Shown: positions 16,523 to 26,028 of the stretch, piece by piece
Layout of the letters: each line of letters opens with the position of its first letter
Position numbering within the stretch: position 1 is the first letter of the stretch
Origin: Sphingomonadales bacterium
GTDB lineage: Bacteria > Pseudomonadota > Alphaproteobacteria > Sphingomonadales > Sphingomonadaceae
Length of the DNA: 64,000 nt
NCBI GenBank assembly: GCA_947470185.1
Contig: CANIRZ010000002.1
Location: 122,237-186,236 of the forward strand
Direction: 5' to 3'
Notes under the pieces: model-generated
The model's database searches: none
What the model saw: the letters and a program-made list of their open reading frames with translations, nothing else
What the model was told of the DNA's origin: nothing
Made by a program: the position numbers and the translations under genes

Positions 16523-17767
16523 TTATAGCCCGAGCCGCGCGACCGCAGCCTTTGGCAAGAAAATGAGCGCCGCTCCGCGCGCCGCCATGCCGCCGGCAAT
16601 GGCACGGGCGCGGTCACCTGCTCCCCAGAATGTATCCACGCGGTTGGCGCCCTTGATGGCGCCGCCCGTGTCTTGCGCGATCCAAATGCCATTGGGTTCC
16701 GCCCGATTCATGGACAACCACACGGGCGCACCCAGCGGTATATATTTCACATCGACGGCAATGCTTGCTTCACCGACGACAGGATAGCCCATCGCCCCCA
16801 AAGGACCGGCGCCGGTCAGTTCGCGGAAAAACACATAGCTTTTGTTTTCCTGCATGATTTTGCGCCCTTCATCAGGATTGGCTTGCAGATAGGCCACAAT
16901 ACCCTGCATCGACCCGTCGGTTATCAAGCCGCGATCCTTCATCAAGCGCCCGATGCCAGTATATGCGCGCCCGTTCTGGCTTTCATACCCGATGCGCATA
17001 ACCCCGCCATCGGGAAGCTTAAGCCGGCCCGATCCTTGAATTTGCAAAAAGAAGAACTCGATAGGGTCCACCGCGTAAGCGATCTCGAGACCGCGTCCCG
17101 CCAGCGCGCCGTTGTCGATGGCGGCCCGGTCATCATATTGAACCAGCTTTGTGCCAGTTACCTTGCCCCTGATGCTCTTACCTTTAAGATCGTCAGAGAA
17201 TTGCCCAAGGTCAACGTCGATAAGGTCAGCGGGTCGTTTGTAGATCGGAACATTGCATGCCGCTTGCGGTGTGCGGCAGCCCGCGATCTCGGGTTCATAA
17301 TAGCCCGTAGCAAATGCCTTGCCATCGCCGACCTGCACCGCATCCATGTGCGCAGCAAAGAAGGATATGGCATCACCCGTCCATGTCTTTACGGCGTCAC
17401 AGGCGGGTATCCAGTCACTGCCCTGCGTAAGACCGCTATTGTCGTTGCGCCGCACAAGGCCGGGGCAGCTTGTCTTAAAACTGTCCATAGCAAGGTTCGC
17501 CTTGCGCGCATCAACCTGCAAAGTACCAATTTGCGGCCCGCGCAATGCGCCTAGAGCCGCAGCGTTAGTTCCATCACCCGTTTGCACCGGCGGCGGCAAT
17601 GTCGCTTCGGGAGTCGATGGGATTGGTTCGGCAGGCTTATCTTCCGCGGCACGCGCTAAAGTCGGGGAACCCGACGATGTTGCGGGACCGCCTTTAGGGA
17701 TGATCCCGCTTGAACAAGCAGACAGAGTAAGTGCGGATAAACCGAGAGCTAAAAGGGCGCGTTTCAT
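16523..17767 (-). CDS. mltA: Membrane-bound lytic murein transglycosylase A
   Basis: The protein has 414 residues with a lipoprotein signal peptide: MKRALLALGLSALTLSAC, lipid-bearing Cys at 18. A Pro/Ala-rich linker (about 20-75) precedes the MltA barrel (FATGYYEPEIAGCRT, then FFLQIQGSGRLKLPDGG). The C-terminal 3D domain includes QDTGGAIKGANRVDTFWGAGD, which carries the catalytic Asp. It cleaves peptidoglycan glycan strands to 1,6-anhydromuropeptides from the outer membrane. It lies 12 bp after the TimA-like gene in the same operon, an arrangement shared by many alphaproteobacteria. Confidence 0.94.
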   Translation of the reverse strand: MKRALLALGLSALTLSACSSGIIPKGGPATSSGSPTLARAAEDKPAEPIPSTPEATLPPPVQTGDGTNAAALGALRGPQIGTLQVDARKANLAMDSFKTSCPGLVRRNDNSGLTQGSDWIPACDAVKTWTGDAISFFAAHMDAVQVGDGKAFATGYYEPEIAGCRTPQAACNVPIYKRPADLIDVDLGQFSDDLKGKSIRGKVTGTKLVQYDDRAAIDNGALAGRGLEIAYAVDPIEFFFLQIQGSGRLKLPDGGVMRIGYESQNGRAYTGIGRLMKDRGLITDGSMQGIVAYLQANPDEGRKIMQENKSYVFFRELTGAGPLGAMGYPVVGEASIAVDVKYIPLGAPVWLSMNRAEPNGIWIAQDTGGAIKGANRVDTFWGAGDRARAIAGGMAARGAALIFLPKAAVARLGL

Positions 17768-17779
17768 CGCCCAGATGAA

Positions 17780-18439
17780 TCAGACCGAATCGGTTTCGTC
17801 AAGCTTCCAGTTGCGGCTAGACGACTTTACATCGCGCATGAATGTCCAAATATCGTGCGTTTCAACGGCATCAGTCATCGAGCCGCCAATGATATTTCCA
17901 TCGGCATCTTTGACCAAAGCAGCGATGTCAGCATCAAAACGCACCGACACGCGGGCCATCGGATGGTCGTAGCGGGCATCAACAATTCGGATGTCGTCAA
18001 TGCGGACCAGACGGTTCTGAAGCGTTTCGCCGCGCGTGCTGCGCCCGTCAATAGCTTCGGCAAAGCTGTCATAAACATCGTCATCGCACAAACCGCGCAA
18101 CGATTCTTTATCGCCCTTCCAATAAGCTTCCAATATCATCTTATAGGCCGACTTTGATCCTTCGACAAAAAGTCCAAGATCAAAGCTGCGATCAGCATTG
18201 GCGATTGCCTTCAGGCCGCTTTGCGCTGCCGTATCAGCATTTGTTGCATCCAGTGATGGCAAGGCCGAGGCACTGTCACCACCTGCAGATGGCTGGCGCA
18301 CAAGTGGCGGATTCGCGGTTTCAATGGGGCGACGCGCCACTGGTTCTTGTTCATGGCCTGTACGTTTTCCAAGCACGGAGTACAGGCGAAGGCCCAAGAA
18401 AGCTGCAACAAGAGCTAGCAATACAATAGTGAACGTCAC
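17780..18439 (-). CDS. Tim44-like (TimA) inner-membrane protein
   Basis: An N-terminal membrane helix (V-T-F-T-I-V-L-L-A-L-V-A-A-F-L-G) is followed by a variable hydrophilic linker and a C-terminal Tim44-like/NTF2-fold domain (about 95-219). That domain contains YKMILEAYWKGD, LRGLCDDDVYDSF and VSVRFDADIAAL. The bacterial homologue of the mitochondrial Tim44 domain is membrane-anchored with an unsettled role in protein export or envelope biogenesis. The frame could start at TTG 18457, but GTG 18439 has GGAGA 4 nt upstream and is preferred (219 aa). It is divergent from secB, a conserved alphaproteobacterial neighbourhood. Confidence 0.88.
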   Translation of the reverse strand: MTFTIVLLALVAAFLGLRLYSVLGKRTGHEQEPVARRPIETANPPLVRQPSAGGDSASALPSLDATNADTAAQSGLKAIANADRSFDLGLFVEGSKSAYKMILEAYWKGDKESLRGLCDDDVYDSFAEAIDGRSTRGETLQNRLVRIDDIRIVDARYDHPMARVSVRFDADIAALVKDADGNIIGGSMTDAVETHDIWTFMRDVKSSSRNWKLDETDSV

Positions 18440-18678
18440 GACGTCTCCATCCGGCAAAAATCTAAGGGCATGCGCTGTGCGAAGGCGTCCGCTCGGCGCT
18501 ACCTGAAAAGCATATAAGCATTAATGATGCGGGTTTCAAAGGGCTTTCCCCAAAGAAAATTGCGGTTCGCGACGCGTGCAAGTATCATTGCCCTTTGACA
18601 GTACGCCTGCTAGGCGCCACGGCCATTAACAGTCGCATTTTAATGACCAGTTCAACAAATAAGAAAGCACGATATATC

Positions 18679-19188
18679 ATGGCTGACGAAACAGGCACCA
18701 TCGTTTCCGAAAATGTAAAAGCCAATGGCGAAGACACCGCACCCGCCGTCGGAATGTTAAACCAGTATATCAAGGACTTGTCGGTTGAAAATCCGCACGC
18801 TCCGCATAGTTTTAACTGGGATGGCGCGCCACAGATTGACGTTCAAGTTAACATTCAAGCCAATGCAATCACCGATGAAGTTCATGAAATCACCCTGAAG
18901 CTTGCTGTCAAAGCAGAGAGCGACAATGGCGTGCATTTCTCCGTCGAGTTGGATTACGGCACCTTGTTCGGTTTGCGCAATGTAACCGAAGAGCAGGCGC
19001 ATCCGTTCTTGTTTGGCGAAGCCCCTCGTTTGATGTTCCCATTTGCACGCAGAATCGTTGCCGACGCCGTCCGCGACGCAGGCTACCCGCCACTGGTGCT
19101 TGAACCGATCGATTTTAACGCGCTGTACGTCCAGCAGTTGGCGCAAGCCCAGCAAATGGCAGAGACGCAGCCTGCCGGCGAAGCCTGA
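18679..19188 (+). CDS. secB: Protein-export chaperone SecB
   Basis: The 169-residue protein has a short acidic N-terminal tail, then the SecB core: Q-Y-I-K-D-L-S-V-E-N-P, N-I-Q-A-N at the inter-subunit strand, Y-G-T-L-F-G, and HPFLFGEAPRLMFPFARRI followed by DAVRDAGYPPL. SecB tetramers hold preproteins unfolded and pass them to SecA. The frame opens at 18595, but ATG 18679 gives the standard M-A-D-E N-terminus; the ribosome site in front (AAGAAAG) is weak and distant. It is divergent from the TimA-like gene and followed 23 bp later by murJ. Confidence 0.96.
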   Translation: MADETGTIVSENVKANGEDTAPAVGMLNQYIKDLSVENPHAPHSFNWDGAPQIDVQVNIQANAITDEVHEITLKLAVKAESDNGVHFSVELDYGTLFGLRNVTEEQAHPFLFGEAPRLMFPFARRIVADAVRDAGYPPLVLEPIDFNALYVQQLAQAQQMAETQPAGEA

Positions 19189-19211
19189 AGCCGGTAGCGC
19201 CAGGTGCACAT

Positions 19212-20816
19212 ATGAGCCTGGTTCGTAACAGCATAACCATAGGGGGGCTGACATTAGTCAGCCGCGTGCTTGGCCTTGTGCGCGATATGCTTATGGCGCG
19301 CTATGTTGGTGCGGGCCTTGCCTCCGATGCGTTTTTAATCGCGTGGCGTTTACCCAATCTGTTCCGTGCGCTTTTCGCCGAGGGTGCTTTTGCCGCGGTT
19401 TTCGTGCCGCTGTTTAACAAGAAAATGACAGAGGCAGAGCGCGAGGAGGCTGGCCGTGGCCTGATCGCCGCGCGCACATTCGCTAGCCAAGTGCTTTCGG
19501 TGCTGTTCCCGTTTTTGGTGCTGTTTACGATTATCATGATGCTGGCCGCTGGCCCCATTGTCTGGGCAATGACCGGCGGCTTTCCCGATGGCGGGCCCGA
19601 GAAATTTGCGCTGGCCCGGCACCTCACGATCATTACCTTTCCTTATCTGGCGCTGATATCCTTGGTCTCGTTGCTTGGGGGAATATTGAATTCGCTGAAC
19701 CGCTTCTGGGTCAATGCCGCAGCGCCTATATTACTGAACATCTGCATGATTATCGCACTGATATTCTTCCGCGGCGATACCCCGATAGAAACGGCAGCAA
19801 CTCAAGCGATTGCGGTTACCGTATCCGGCGCGATGCAATTGCTGTGGCTAATGTGGGCATGTCACAAAGCTGGCGTTAATCTCAAACTTACATTGCCGCG
19901 CCTTACCCCGGACGTAAAGTTGATGCTCGCCTTGATCGCGCCAGCCGCCATCGGGCAAGGGGCCATCCAGTTCAACCTGCTGATCTCCACCTCACTTGCG
20001 GCAAGATTTCTACCCGAAGGGTCGGTATCTTGGCTCTATTATGCCGACCGCCTGAACCAGTTGCCGCTTGGCCTGATCGGCATTGCTATTGGCACAGCTA
20101 TTTTGCCAGCGCTTTCGCGGCAGATTGCCGGGGCGGATAGCAAAGCAGCTTCCGACACACAGAATCGCGCTGTTGAGCTGGCGTTGTTCTTCGCGATGCC
20201 GGCAACCGCGGCGCTCATCGTGTCCGCAATTCCTATCGTGCATGGCATATTCGAACATGGCGCCTTTACCTCCGCCGACACGCGCGGCACGGCGGCGGTG
20301 CTGATGGCGTTTTCGGCTGGCGTCCCGGCTTATGTGCTGATCAAGGTACTGACCCCGGGATTCTACGCACGCAGCGACACAAAAACGCCGTTGCGGCTCG
20401 CATTATGGGCAATGCTGGTAAACCTAATCGGGAACCTCATCCTCATTTGGCCACTGGCGCATATTGGCGTCGGTGTGGCAACTGCCATATCGGCTTGGGT
20501 AAATGTTGCGTTGTTGTGGTTTACCTTGCGCAAACGCGGCCATATCGCGGTGGATGATCGGTTAAAGCGCAAGGCGTGGCGGATCGTCTTGGCGGCAATC
20601 ATTATGGGCGTTGCGCTCTATTTCGGTAATGAACTCATCGAAGATCAGCTTGGCACTGGATTGTGGCGGCGCATTGCCGTTTTGTCGATATTGGTGAGCA
20701 CGGGCGGCGCGGTATATGCGCTAGCAATCTTGGTGTTAGGGGCTTACCGAATCAGCGAATTGAAATCTCTTCTCCGTCGGCGTGCAGTAACGCCTGCGGC
20801 TCCTGCAAGCGAGTAA
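19212..20816 (+). CDS. murJ: Lipid II flippase MurJ
   Basis: This is a 534-residue polytopic protein with about 14 membrane helices. Family motifs include [13 protein letters not shown] at the N-terminus, [20 protein letters not shown], and [20 protein letters not shown] (with the following ALP). It flips undecaprenyl-linked peptidoglycan precursors across the inner membrane. The ATG at 19212 has AGGTG six bases upstream. The gene is in line with secB and trpS (5 bp to trpS), suggesting one transcript. Confidence 0.96.
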   Translation: MSLVRNSITIGGLTLVSRVLGLVRDMLMARYVGAGLASDAFLIAWRLPNLFRALFAEGAFAAVFVPLFNKKMTEAEREEAGRGLIAARTFASQVLSVLFPFLVLFTIIMMLAAGPIVWAMTGGFPDGGPEKFALARHLTIITFPYLALISLVSLLGGILNSLNRFWVNAAAPILLNICMIIALIFFRGDTPIETAATQAIAVTVSGAMQLLWLMWACHKAGVNLKLTLPRLTPDVKLMLALIAPAAIGQGAIQFNLLISTSLAARFLPEGSVSWLYYADRLNQLPLGLIGIAIGTAILPALSRQIAGADSKAASDTQNRAVELALFFAMPATAALIVSAIPIVHGIFEHGAFTSADTRGTAAVLMAFSAGVPAYVLIKVLTPGFYARSDTKTPLRLALWAMLVNLIGNLILIWPLAHIGVGVATAISAWVNVALLWFTLRKRGHIAVDDRLKRKAWRIVLAAIIMGVALYFGNELIEDQLGTGLWRRIAVLSILVSTGGAVYALAILVLGAYRISELKSLLRRRAVTPAAPASE

Positions 20817-20821
20817 CACAC

Positions 20822-21820
20822 ATGCGCGTCGTTTCCGGCATTCAGCCAACTGGCAACCTTCATCTGGGCAATTATCTGGGCGCAATCAGAAATTGGGTCA
20901 AAATGCAGGATGAAATGGAATGCCTGTATTTTCTTGCGGATTTGCATGCGATTTCGATGCCGCATGTTCCTTCAGAACTCACCGCAAATACCCGCGAGAT
21001 GGCAGCGGCGCTTCTGGCCTGCGGACTGGATATCAATAAGGCGGTTCTGTTCAATCAGGCGCAGGTTCCTGCCCATGCCGAATTGCAATGGTTGCTGACT
21101 GGGACAGCGCGGATGGGTTGGTTAAACCGGATGACTCAGTTCAAGGACAAGTCCGGTAAGAACCGCGAAGGCGCCAGCATTGCTCTGTTCACCTACCCCG
21201 TCCTGCAAGCCGCTGATGTTTTATTATATCAGGCAACGCATGTACCCGTGGGTGAAGACCAGAAACAGCATTTGGAACTTGCGCGCGACATTGCGCAGAA
21301 ATTCAATACGGATTTTGGCAATGGCACTGATATTTTCACCTTGCCCGACCCGATCATTCCCAAGGCGACCGCGCGCATTATGAGCTTACGGGACGGCAGC
21401 GCGAAAATGTCGAAGTCTGACCCAAGCGATATGAGCCGCATCAACCTCACCGATGATGCCGACACGATCTTAAGCAAGATCAAGAAAGCCAAAACCGATC
21501 CTGAGCCATTGCCTTCGGAACCAGACGGCCTTGAGGGCCGCCCCGAAGCCAAGAACTTGGTCGGTATTTATGCCGCCTTTGCCAATGAGACCGTTGAGGA
21601 CACTTTGACTCGTTTTGGCGGCCAAGGTTTTGGTGCGTTCAAACCTGCATTGGCAGAAATTGTGGCTGAGCATCTTCGTCCGATTTCCGAACGCTTCACA
21701 GCGTTGAAAGACGATCACGAACAGATTGACGCCGCGCTGGCCAAAGGAGCCGCAAGGGCGCGCGAATTGAGCGCGCCAACTTTAAAGGCAGCCTATGCTG
21801 CGCTTGGACTGCTGCGGTAA
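20822..21820 (+). CDS. trpS: Tryptophanyl-tRNA synthetase
   Basis: This 332-residue class I aminoacyl-tRNA synthetase has the HIGH-equivalent PTGNLHLGN at residues 9-17 and the KMSKS loop at 195-199. The Trp-pocket segments include [13 protein letters not shown] (144-156). It charges tRNA-Trp in the cytoplasm. The frame continues upstream into murJ, but the ATG at 20822 gives the expected [11 protein letters not shown]-terminus and starts 5 bp past the murJ stop. Length is typical. Confidence 0.97.
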   Translation: MRVVSGIQPTGNLHLGNYLGAIRNWVKMQDEMECLYFLADLHAISMPHVPSELTANTREMAAALLACGLDINKAVLFNQAQVPAHAELQWLLTGTARMGWLNRMTQFKDKSGKNREGASIALFTYPVLQAADVLLYQATHVPVGEDQKQHLELARDIAQKFNTDFGNGTDIFTLPDPIIPKATARIMSLRDGSAKMSKSDPSDMSRINLTDDADTILSKIKKAKTDPEPLPSEPDGLEGRPEAKNLVGIYAAFANETVEDTLTRFGGQGFGAFKPALAEIVAEHLRPISERFTALKDDHEQIDAALAKGAARARELSAPTLKAAYAALGLLR

Positions 21821-21923
21821 ACAGGACCACAATGTTGTTCAACCGCAGTTCATTGAAACTAACTTAGTTTTCGACGGTTATATGGTATTTGGCGTTTGGC
21901 CGATTTTGAAGGAATATAAACTG

Positions 21924-22577
21924 ATGAAAAAGGTCGTAATGTTTCTAGCTCCCCTAGCGTTGCTTACGCTTGGCGCCTGCGCCACGCCCTTCAACGCGGA
22001 GGTGTCGCGCTTTCAAGAACTGCCTGCCCCGCAAGGTCAGACCTTTGTCATTCGGGCGGCAAACCCAGCTAATGCTGGTGGTATTGAATTCGGACAATAT
22101 GCGGCTTTGGTCGCTACCGAGCTTCAGGAAGTCGGCTATGTACCTGCGTCAGGTCCAAACGCCGATATGACGGTGGTGCTCGATTATGCGGTTGATGATG
22201 GCAAGGAGCGCAACATCGTTCGGCGGGACCCATTTTATGATCCTTATTGGGGCTTTGGCAGCTTCTACCGTCCCTATGTCGTCCGCACACGGCAGGGCGC
22301 GCGCTATGTCGTCGGTTATTATGATCCGTTCCTATACAGTGGCTTCAACCGTCCATATGACGTCGACAGCTTTACGGTATACACCGCCAATCTTGATATG
22401 AAGATTGATCGCAACAATGACGGTAAACGCCTATTTGAAGGCAAGGCCGAAGCTAAGTCGCGTTCAAACAAATTGCCACATCTGGTGCCGAACCTGATCG
22501 AAGCCATGTTCACCGGCTTCCCTGGCAATGGTGGTGAAACAGTGCGCATATCGGTTGCGCCAGAGGAAAAACGCTAA
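21924..22577 (+). CDS. DUF4136 lipoprotein
   Basis: The 217-residue protein has a lipoprotein signal (MKKVVMFLAPLALL then L-G-A-C, Cys 19). The mature part resembles DUF4136: F-x-x-L-P-A-P-Q-G-Q-T-F near its start, L-Q-E-V-G-Y-V-P, D-M-T-V-V-L-D-Y, then an aromatic, Tyr/Pro-rich middle and a C-terminal S-N-K-L-P-H-L-V-P-N-L-I-E-A-M-F. It is probably an outer-membrane lipoprotein of unknown function. ATG 21924 has AAGGA about 10 bp upstream; the longer frame from 21795 overlaps trpS and has no signal peptide. The gene converges with the zinc-ribbon gene over a shared hairpin. Confidence 0.8.
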   Translation: MKKVVMFLAPLALLTLGACATPFNAEVSRFQELPAPQGQTFVIRAANPANAGGIEFGQYAALVATELQEVGYVPASGPNADMTVVLDYAVDDGKERNIVRRDPFYDPYWGFGSFYRPYVVRTRQGARYVVGYYDPFLYSGFNRPYDVDSFTVYTANLDMKIDRNNDGKRLFEGKAEAKSRSNKLPHLVPNLIEAMFTGFPGNGGETVRISVAPEEKR

Positions 22578-22588
22578 GTAAAAATAAG

Positions 22589-22613
22589 GTTGCGGCGCGT
22601 TACACGCCGCAAC
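22589..22613 (-). terminator. Hairpin terminator between convergent genes
   Basis: GTTGCGGCG and CGCCGCAAC form a perfect 9-bp stem around a 7-nt loop. On the minus strand the stem is followed by CTTATTTTTACTT, a fair intrinsic-terminator tract, so it probably ends the zinc-ribbon gene transcript. The stem overlaps that gene's last codons. On the plus strand the T-run is about 10 bp away and weaker. Confidence 0.65.
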
Positions 22614-23706
22614 TTAGCTCGGTTTTTCCGTAAGCAGCGCTCTCACCGCGCGTCGCGGATATCCCTGCGTAAAGGTCGGTTGATGGAAAAAGCCCATCGC
22701 GCCCGATGTTGAACCCTTGTGCGCGAAATACCGCTATGACCTGGGCAGGTGGTTCGTTGAAATATAATGATTGCGACTCATAATGCTGGCCAATTCCTGT
22801 CAGCGACAATCCTTCAAAAGAACGGCGGAGCTTCATATATTTGCTTTTGCCTTCAACCGCCGCATAAGCCTTGTCACGCGCCGCTTCGTCCGCAAATTCT
22901 TTTGCTTCTAATGCCTGCCATTTCGCCTGCTGCTGCGCGCCAATTTTGGCAAATTCAGCCCCAATCTCACCCGAAAACGCGCAGGTTTGCGGGTTGAACG
23001 CAATCATAATGGGCTTACCGCCAAGGCGCGTGATGATCGCTTGGGCATCATTCAGATAGCCATAACGATCACCAGAGAGCTTGACCTCGATGAAGTTATC
23101 TTCGGTTGTTCCAACCAGCGTCAGCTGTGTTCCCTCGCTAACCCGGTCCAACAAGTTGCTGTCCGGCAGCGTAGTGGCCCACACATCAAGCGCGCCGTCA
23201 GCTATCCAAATCTGGTCATCCAAGGATTTAACAAGAACCGGCGGTTTGACTTGCGATAGGTTAGCCAGCGCCACGAAGCCATTGCCATCGCTCAGTTCAA
23301 GCCACGCAACGCTGGGATCGGCATCGGGCCGAACGATACCAGTCAACTGCGAGCCGCGGGGCATTTTGCCCAAGATAACACTGCCGGTCATTGCTGGCTT
23401 GTCGCGAATATTGGCTTCAGTCATCGTGAAGAAAATCTGCGCTTCGGCACGATCGTCGGATTGCGACGCAATCGCGGGCGCAGCATCATCGGGGCGCAAA
23501 TCATCCGCAATGAATAGCCAAAAATACAGGGCACCCATGGCCAAAATGCCCAGCACAAAAACTGTAGGAACTCTCCACCGGCGTTTCTTTGGGGCCGCAG
23601 CGCCTTTTGTGGAAGCAGCGGCGCGCCTTATTGCATGCCCGCAACTTGCGCAAAACGCAGCATCATTGGCCGCAGCTGCTCCACAAGATGCGCAAACCTG
23701 GTTCAT
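22600..23706 (-). CDS. Zinc-ribbon membrane protein with SH3-like extracytoplasmic region
   Basis: The 368-residue protein begins with a zinc ribbon (CASCG at 5-9 and CASCG at 19-23), then a basic linker K-K-R-R-W-R. One membrane helix follows (about 48-68), and a periplasmic part probably contains SH3-like repeats (regions I-R-D-K-P-A-M-T-G and T-L-V-G-T-T-E-D). The C-terminal third (about 230-368) is unrecognised. The cytosolic zinc ribbon and external SH3 domain suggest envelope sensing or scaffolding, but no function is established. ATG 23706 has GGAGG 8 nt upstream. It follows dnaA by 72 bp in the same direction. Confidence 0.65.
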   Translation of the reverse strand: MNQVCASCGAAAANDAAFCASCGHAIRRAAASTKGAAAPKKRRWRVPTVFVLGILAMGALYFWLFIADDLRPDDAAPAIASQSDDRAEAQIFFTMTEANIRDKPAMTGSVILGKMPRGSQLTGIVRPDADPSVAWLELSDGNGFVALANLSQVKPPVLVKSLDDQIWIADGALDVWATTLPDSNLLDRVSEGTQLTLVGTTEDNFIEVKLSGDRYGYLNDAQAIITRLGGKPIMIAFNPQTCAFSGEIGAEFAKIGAQQQAKWQALEAKEFADEAARDKAYAAVEGKSKYMKLRRSFEGLSLTGIGQHYESQSLYFNEPPAQVIAVFRAQGFNIGRDGLFPSTDLYAGISATRGESAAYGKTELSCGV

Positions 23707-23778
23707 CCGATTCCCTCCGATTCAAGCTCGGAGAATAAGCGTTGGAAAGGCTGTTGAAAAGGGGTGGAAAAGTAAAAC

Positions 23779-25143
23779 TCAAGCTTCCAATTGGCGCAGC
23801 AAGGCGCGGACGTCATTATCCATCTCGCTGTCCTGCTGACGAAGGCCTTCGACCAAGCGCACAGCATGAATGACCGTCGAGTGATCACGGCCACCGAATT
23901 TGCGACCGATTTCAGGATAGCTACGCGGCGTCATGACCTTTGCCAGATACATGGCCACTTGGCGTGGACGAACTACGGCGCGGGCGCGACGCTTGGACGA
24001 CATTTCGCTGCGATCAATGCGATAATATTCGCACACCGCACGTTGGATTTCGTCAATAGTGATGCGGCGGCGGCATGCACTTAAGATATCTTTGAGCTGT
24101 TCTTCCGCGAGCGTCCGGGTAATCGGCTTGCCGGTCAATTGTGCGTAAGCGAGCAGCTTGTTCAATCCGCCTTCCAATTCGCGGACATTGCGGCTGATGG
24201 TGCGGGCGAGAAACTCTACAACATCTTCACCGACTTGCGCTTCCGGCATGTTGGCGAGGCGTTGCTCCAAAATCAAACGACGCAGCTCAAGATCAGCAGG
24301 CTGAATGTCGGCGACCAAGCCCATCGACAAGCGCGACAAGATACGCTGGTCAACACCGTCTAGCGCTTGTGGTGCGCGGTCAGCGGAAACAACCAAGCGC
24401 TTGCCTGCACCAATGATGGCGTCGATCGTGTGCAGAAACTCTTCCTGCGTTGACACCTTGCCAATGATGAACTGGATATCGTCAATCAGAAGAACATCAA
24501 CGGCACGCAACCGTGCCTTAAACTCCATAACTTCCTTGCGCCGCATAGCGGTCACAAATTCCATCATGAACTTTTCAGCCGACATATACAGAATCTGTGC
24601 GTCTGGATTGACCTCAGAATATGCATGGCCAATGGCATGCATTAAGTGCGTCTTGCCTTGGCCAGTCGCAGCCTGAAGATACAGCGGGTTGAAAAGTGGC
24701 TTGTCTTTGGACGCGACGCGTTCTGCCGCGCTGAGGGCAAGAACATTGGTTTGGCCCTTAACGAAATTCGCAAAAGTCATCCGCGGGTCAAGCGCCGAAC
24801 GCGGTGCGATTGCCTCACTTGCCTCCTGCGCGACGGCACGTTCCGCATTGTTGGAAGCGCGGAGCAACTCCACACGTGGCGCACCAGGACGGGTCCGGAT
24901 TTTTAGCTGCTTGACGCTGCTATTGGTAATTGACCAAGCCAGACGCAAACGGTCGGCATAATGGTCCGAAACCCAGCTGGCAGAGAAATCCGACGGCAAC
25001 AAAAGCTCCAGCGTGCCTGTCAGGTCGCAAAAATCGCCAAGGCTTATGGAACGAATCCATTGCCCGTAGATTTGCGCGCCAAGATCGCGTCGCAATCCTG
25101 AAGAAATATTATGCCAATCGGCGTCAAAACGTGCGTTTAGCAT
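23779..25143 (-). CDS. dnaA: Chromosomal replication initiator DnaA
   Basis: Domain I (about 1-75, with W-H-N-I-S and YGQWI) is followed by a short linker, the AAA+ domain III (T-F-A-N-F-V-K-G-Q-T-N onward) and the domain IV helix-turn-helix with the signature GGRDHSTVIHAV. Walker B is VLLIDDIQF. The P-loop is A-A-T-G-Q-G-K-T-H, with Ala where most DnaA proteins have two Gly. DnaA-ATP opens the origin and acts as a transcription factor. The frame is open to 25299; ATG 25143 places Trp near residue 10 as in other DnaA proteins (454 aa), but its ribosome site is weak, so a non-ATG start further upstream is possible. Confidence 0.95.
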   Translation of the reverse strand: MLNARFDADWHNISSGLRRDLGAQIYGQWIRSISLGDFCDLTGTLELLLPSDFSASWVSDHYADRLRLAWSITNSSVKQLKIRTRPGAPRVELLRASNNAERAVAQEASEAIAPRSALDPRMTFANFVKGQTNVLALSAAERVASKDKPLFNPLYLQAATGQGKTHLMHAIGHAYSEVNPDAQILYMSAEKFMMEFVTAMRRKEVMEFKARLRAVDVLLIDDIQFIIGKVSTQEEFLHTIDAIIGAGKRLVVSADRAPQALDGVDQRILSRLSMGLVADIQPADLELRRLILEQRLANMPEAQVGEDVVEFLARTISRNVRELEGGLNKLLAYAQLTGKPITRTLAEEQLKDILSACRRRITIDEIQRAVCEYYRIDRSEMSSKRRARAVVRPRQVAMYLAKVMTPRSYPEIGRKFGGRDHSTVIHAVRLVEGLRQQDSEMDNDVRALLRQLEA

Positions 25144-25587
25144 TGAAGCATCATTTGCGCTTCCTGCTTGACCCGAATTAATCTGCGATACTGAATTGCC
25201 TTCGGCCAACTTGCCTGCCCCCGATTTTCCACCCCATCCAGTACTACACAACCGCACGCTATCTACCGGACACGGATCACCAGAAGCGTGGCCGCGCATT
25301 TGTTGCCAAATGCAGCCACTGCTGCGATTAAATTCTCCATGTAGGGCATTGCCTGACTGTCGTCATGCGTTGCTGGACACACTATTCTTAGACCCCTAAA
25401 ATCGAGTCGATCAAGAGCCGCACTTAAAAAAAATGAAATAAATGCCATTGACTCGGTAAGACGCGAGCAAATCCGTTAACTAATATCTATATCATTGATT
25501 TTCATGGTTATTTTAACACGTCACTACGGGCATCTCTCCCGAATCGCGGGAAATCCTCATGTTTCAATAATATTACACCGGCCAAAG
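25144..25587. other. Upstream region of dnaA, no gene seen
   Basis: No convincing coding frame is present apart from the open extension of dnaA to 25299. The part around 25420-25560 is AT-rich, and dnaA promoter signals are expected here but cannot be placed confidently. I found no cluster of TTATCCACA-type DnaA boxes; one loose match (TTTTCCACC, near 25224) exists, and the same 9-mer recurs on the minus strand near 23760. An origin is not claimed. Confidence 0.5.
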
Positions 25588-25617
25588 AAAAACCCGCCGT
25601 GATTGCGGCGGGTTTTG
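25588..25617 (-). terminator. Intrinsic terminator of rpsT
   Basis: AAAACCCGCCG and CGGCGGGTTTT form an 11-bp stem with a 6-nt loop. Read on the minus strand it ends in TTTTTCTTT, the classic intrinsic-terminator pattern, 40 bp after the rpsT stop. It separates rpsT transcription from dnaA. Confidence 0.85.
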
Positions 25618-25656
25618 AATTTTAGCAGCCGGACAATCCGGCACCGTCAGTTCCGC

Positions 25657-25920
25657 TTAAGCGAGACCGCCGACCGCCTTTGTGAGGCGACCAAATTTGC
25701 GCGAAGCTGTGTTTTTGTGGAAGACACCCTTAGATACGCCGCGCGCCAGTTCAGGCTGCGCTGCTGCAAGCGCTGCGGCTGCAGCAGTCTTGTCGCCAAG
25801 TGCGATCGCCGATTCGACTTTCTTGATGAAAGTGCGGATGCGGCTGACGCGTGCGCCATTAACTTCAGTGCGACGCGCGTTGCGACGGATACGCTTTTTT
25901 GCTTGCGGCGTATTGGCCAT
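25657..25920 (-). CDS. rpsT: 30S ribosomal protein S20
   Basis: The 87-residue, Lys/Arg/Ala-rich helical protein has [14 protein letters not shown] at its start, then [11 protein letters not shown] and a C-terminal [15 protein letters not shown]. It binds 16S rRNA in the small subunit body. The start ATG 25920 has GAGGA 5-6 bp upstream, and a strong terminator follows. Its position upstream of dnaA is standard in alphaproteobacteria. Confidence 0.98.
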   Translation of the reverse strand: MANTPQAKKRIRRNARRTEVNGARVSRIRTFIKKVESAIALGDKTAAAAALAAAQPELARGVSKGVFHKNTASRKFGRLTKAVGGLA

Positions 25921-26028
25921 TTTTATCCTCGAATTTCGATATCTGAAAAGGCGGACCCATGCGGTACACCCGTTGAAGGAGCGGCCCTTAACCCTGCCTA
26001 ACAGATTCGTCAACCTGATATTGCCGCA

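Noticed and set aside
16673..17554. 293-codon plus-strand frame
   Set aside because: It is antisense to mltA, whose motifs and lipobox are unambiguous; no ribosome site or recognisable protein.
18594..18640. TTGACA promoter box before secB
   Set aside because: A -35-like TTGACA is present at 18595, but no acceptable -10 lies at 16-18 bp spacing.
25144..25587. Chromosome origin (oriC) upstream of dnaA
   Set aside because: AT-rich and next to dnaA, but no cluster of DnaA boxes is visible, and in several alphaproteobacteria the origin lies elsewhere (near hemE). GC skew over the whole genome would decide.
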